The notes under the pieces were generated by a model. It made no database searches and was not told the origin of the DNA. It saw only the letters and a list, made by a program, of their open reading frames with translations. A program made the translations under genes and the position numbers. Positions 37,468 through 40,336 of a stretch of DNA of 40,336 nucleotides are shown here, piece after piece; positions within the stretch are counted from its first letter, which is position 1, and each line of letters starts with the position of its first letter. Origin of the DNA: Candidatus Zipacnadia bacterium. GTDB lineage: Bacteria > Armatimonadota > Zipacnadia > Zipacnadales > JABUFB01. The DNA lies in the NCBI GenBank assembly GCA_029821745.1, contig JALGSS010000003.1:1-40336 (forward strand), written 5' to 3'.

Positions 37468-39336
37468 TCACCCCTGGCCCACTTCCAGGAATGCCCGGAG
37501 TTCGTCCATCGTCGTTGCGTCATCCTCGGTCGCAACAGTCGCTCTTGGCGGGAGTTGCGCCGCCAGCACTTCCTTGGCCCGCACCGTGGCCCACTTGACC
37601 GCGGACGGTCCACCCTCGCCACCGAGGAACTTGGGGCTCTTCAGGTAAGCTAGCGAGATCCCCGTCACGCCGGGACACTGCTTGCCTCCGGCCCGATTCG
37701 CCAGAATCGACCATGTCAGCCCGCCCGGCGCCTCCCCTTCGTAGCCGCGGTGCATGACGCCGACCCAGTCCGTTCCCGGTATCTCGAAGGCCAGCGCGCC
37801 GAAGCACCCGCATGACGTGTGTGGCGCATCGCAGACCGCGTGGATCCGGACGCGGTCCAGCCCGCCGTTGGTGAGATCTCTCACCGCCTCGTTAACCCCG
37901 GCCCACTCACCAGCATCGGCGTCGATCGGAGCACCCTTGGGGATACGTCGTCTCAGATCCTCATCCATCTTCTCGCGTCGGGTCCACGGTCGCCCGTAGC
38001 CGCCCCACAGTGCTTGCGCCTTCATCGACAACCAACTCTTGCCGCACATCGGCGGGCGATCGGGGGTCACGACGCAGACGTGGTTCAGGGCAAATGGCTG
38101 GCAGTCAATGCACGCGTCGAACTCGTCGACATTCGCTTCGCTCTCCGCCGCCAACATCGCGTCTCGCATTCTCACGAACTCGCGCACGTCCTTCGCCTCG
38201 GCCTGCACCGCGTCTTCGCCAAGTCCGATCCGCACGCCGGCACGCCCAAGGCGAGGGAACCCGCACTTCAGGCCCGACACAATCACGTCGCCCAACAGCG
38301 CCGCGTCCAGTTCGACCCCGGTCGCCAACTCAAGGGTGAACTCCCCCGCATCATCGCGTCGCGTACGCACACCGGGAAGGTAGGAGCCATACCGCAGGGC
38401 CTGCGCCTCCAGATGGGCCGATATGGCTGGGTCGATGTCTGGATCATCGACATCGATGAGGATCGCGATCGCTCCGGACTGCACATCGCCTTCTACGCTG
38501 ACGCCTCCCTCAGTCGCCCCGGGCCTGAGCTGGAACAGGCCTCTGAGTGTGCGCTCGGGATTGACCTCCTCACCAACGTGAGCCGGATCGGCGGGTTCTG
38601 GCAGCGAGACGGTCTCCCCAGCCGCCGACCGCACACGCATATTGGGCAGGGCGAGTAGCGCCTCAAGGACTTCAGCATCGTCCCTGGCCACAGCCTTAGG
38701 CCCCAAGTCATAGGCGAAGTCCGGCCCCACGATGGCCGGGCATCCCAGCTTCATCAAGCTGAGCAGAACCAGTCCCTCAACGGGTCCAATCTCGCCCAGC
38801 ACCACCATCGCGCCGGGCATGTCGGCCTCCAGGAAGTGCCCCAACTCGTGGTCATCGCCCGGGGGGACCATCCCCCAGGTCATCCCGTACCGCACCATCA
38901 ACTGGCCATAGTAGATCGCGCCTGTCTCCCGTTCGGGAAGCGCGTGGTCAGCCTGCGCCCCGCGAGCGGCGGAGAAGATCATGTACTGATTGGCCTTAAG
39001 GAGCTCGACCGTTTCATCCGTGATCTTGCTCCCGGCCAGCAGCACCCAACCCGCGCGCCATTTGGCTCCGCCGAAGACCGCTCCACGGACGCTCGCGTCG
39101 TCCATGAAGTACGCGTCCCGGTCAGCCGCGATGGACTCAATCATCTCGGCCGCCAGGGCCACTGGCTCAAGAGATGACTTCAGGTCATCCGCCTCGATCA
39201 ACCACTCGCGCAGCTCGTCAGGGCCGATGTCACGCCCGAGAAGCGCACCCATCACGGGCATCGGGTACTCGGAACCATCGAAGGCTTGGGGCTGATCAGG
39301 CAGCGCGTCGGCTAACCAGTGGATCGCGTGCTGCAT
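37468..39336 (-). CDS. acetyl-CoA synthase beta-subunit homologue (CODH/ACS, AcsB/CdhC-like)
   Basis: 'CIDCQPFALNHVCVVTPDRPPMCG' (Cys at +0,+3,+12,+22, 38110 down to 38044) and 'TSCGCFGALAFEIPGTDWVGVMHRGYEGEAPGGLTWSILANRAGGKQCPGVTGISLAYLKSPKFLGGEGGPSAVKW' (CxC, 37804-37812); N-terminal 'GAMVVLGEIGPVEGLVLLSLMKLGCPAIVGPDF' resembles bacterial ACS. Confidence 0.85.
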   Translation of the reverse strand: MQHAIHWLADALPDQPQAFDGSEYPMPVMGALLGRDIGPDELREWLIEADDLKSSLEPVALAAEMIESIAADRDAYFMDDASVRGAVFGGAKWRAGWVLLAGSKITDETVELLKANQYMIFSAARGAQADHALPERETGAIYYGQLMVRYGMTWGMVPPGDDHELGHFLEADMPGAMVVLGEIGPVEGLVLLSLMKLGCPAIVGPDFAYDLGPKAVARDDAEVLEALLALPNMRVRSAAGETVSLPEPADPAHVGEEVNPERTLRGLFQLRPGATEGGVSVEGDVQSGAIAILIDVDDPDIDPAISAHLEAQALRYGSYLPGVRTRRDDAGEFTLELATGVELDAALLGDVIVSGLKCGFPRLGRAGVRIGLGEDAVQAEAKDVREFVRMRDAMLAAESEANVDEFDACIDCQPFALNHVCVVTPDRPPMCGKSWLSMKAQALWGGYGRPWTRREKMDEDLRRRIPKGAPIDADAGEWAGVNEAVRDLTNGGLDRVRIHAVCDAPHTSCGCFGALAFEIPGTDWVGVMHRGYEGEAPGGLTWSILANRAGGKQCPGVTGISLAYLKSPKFLGGEGGPSAVKWATVRAKEVLAAQLPPRATVATEDDATTMDELRAFLEVGQG

Positions 39337-39672
39337 CTTCCCACCTCACCGAGTCGACGCCGGGCTGACCCATACGGAGATGAGTCCCCGGCTCGTTGGT
39401 TGAACGGTCCGCCGTTCCTCAGGATGCTTCGCCCGTTGGCTTCCGAGAGCCTGCATACTCGTCTGCGGAACCCGCGGATGGGGCCAGTTGCCGGACCAAT
39501 CGGGCCGGTTCGGCGAGGTGTCGGTGTACGGAATTGAGGGCGCTCGTGTTGATGGGTGTGTGTCCCCGCACCAATTGACTCAAGCCCTGCAAGCGCCAGA
39601 GCGAGGGCGGATGGACTTCTTCGGAGGGACAGGCCCGGTAAGGGCAGCCCAGGGCGTGTATCGCCCGCCAGC

Positions 39673-40336
39673 TCAGACGTCCACGGGCAGTTCGGCACAG
39701 CCTGGTCCGGTTGCCGGCAGCGGCGGTAAGCTCTTCAGCGGCCGCTCCTCTGTGTCCAGGTACATGGCGTGCAGCCGTGCGTCACTCATGTTGAATTTCA
39801 GGCGCACCTCCTGCCCTGCCAGTCGCCCAAGATCCGCGTTCGCGGTCCAGCTCACCGGGTGGTTCAGAGCGTTGCCCTTGATGGCGGCCGCCTCCTGCGC
39901 CGTGAAGCCCTCGATGACCCGCCAGTCGCGGGCCAACACCTCCACCTCAATAGCGCCATCTCCCCAGGTGGCGGCGTTCAGGAACAGCTTCGCGTGCTCG
40001 ACAACGAACGGCTTCGTGACCACGCGAGACGGTGGCGGCGCGCCGGTCTCCAGGCTCACGAGGCGGTCACGCGTGAAAGTGCACAATCCGCCGCTGATGA
40101 TGGAATGGGGTCGACGGACATCCGGCTCAGTGTGTTTGTAGTTGCATGCCTGGTAGTAGAGGTACACCTGGTCGTCCACGATGACGGGTTCGGGCTGATG
40201 CCCCATGGTGATCTCGTGGTCATAGTAGTTGTGCGGCCCGCTCGGGACGAACACCTCGCGGCGGCAGCACCGCGTGAAGTGGATGCCGTCGCGGCTGGTC
40301 GTGAGCTGAACGTCAATGTTGCCGGCTCCCGGCGCC
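39673..40336 (-). CDS. glycoside hydrolase GH32/GH43-like beta-propeller protein, 5' end beyond window
   Basis: Open to right edge: 'APGAGNIDVQLTTSRDGIHFTRCCRREVFVPSGPHNYYDHEITMGHQPEPVIVDDQVYLYYQACNYKHTE...RLAGQEVRLKFNMSDARLHAMYLD'. Confidence 0.7.
   Translation of the reverse strand, partial: APGAGNIDVQLTTSRDGIHFTRCCRREVFVPSGPHNYYDHEITMGHQPEPVIVDDQVYLYYQACNYKHTEPDVRRPHSIISGGLCTFTRDRLVSLETGAPPPSRVVTKPFVVEHAKLFLNAATWGDGAIEVEVLARDWRVIEGFTAQEAAAIKGNALNHPVSWTANADLGRLAGQEVRLKFNMSDARLHAMYLDTEERPLKSLPPLPATGPGCAELPVDV

Noticed and set aside
38851-38865. 'HELGH' in the ACS-like protein as a protease motif
   Set aside because: Only the short HExxH pattern without metzincin extension, inside an ACS-type domain; chance occurrence.
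1-40336. CRISPR array, tRNA or rRNA genes
   Set aside because: No regularly spaced short repeats and no tRNA/rRNA core motifs seen; repeats present are dispersed IS-like ends.

Overview
This is a high-GC bacterial chromosome or metagenomic window with two parts. (1) About 1-12.3 kb is a defence/mobile-element block. A Type I restriction-modification operon on + (hsdM, hsdS, a 71-aa ORF, a DUF262/GmrSD-like gene, hsdR) is divergent from a minus-strand operon: an unknown ~408-aa protein, a protein with a Cys cluster and C-terminal winged helix, a small ORF, and a CHC2-zinc-finger/TOPRIM primase. The primase runs off the left edge and is absent from the ORF track. (2) About 13-40 kb holds large secreted or carbohydrate-active proteins: FG-GAP plus metzincin motif; PQQ-propeller/methyltransferase/malectin-like fusion; heparinase-like plus VCBS/FG-GAP; exo-rhamnogalacturonan-lyase/YetA-like; DUF4838 plus CBM9-like; and a GH32/43-like fragment. 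They are separated by intergenic stretches of mobile-element remains: a 5'-truncated IS3 element, solo IS-end-like repeats, three serine-recombinase relics and several beheaded genes. Other notable items are a TIR-domain protein, an apparently orphan acetyl-CoA synthase (CODH/ACS beta-type) homologue with exact A-cluster Cys spacing, stable hairpins in the gaps of the R-M operon, and a ~600-bp structured non-coding region with two copies of a hairpin showing a compensatory base pair. No rRNA, tRNA or CRISPR array was recognised. All family assignments come from reading motifs by eye; no database search was run.
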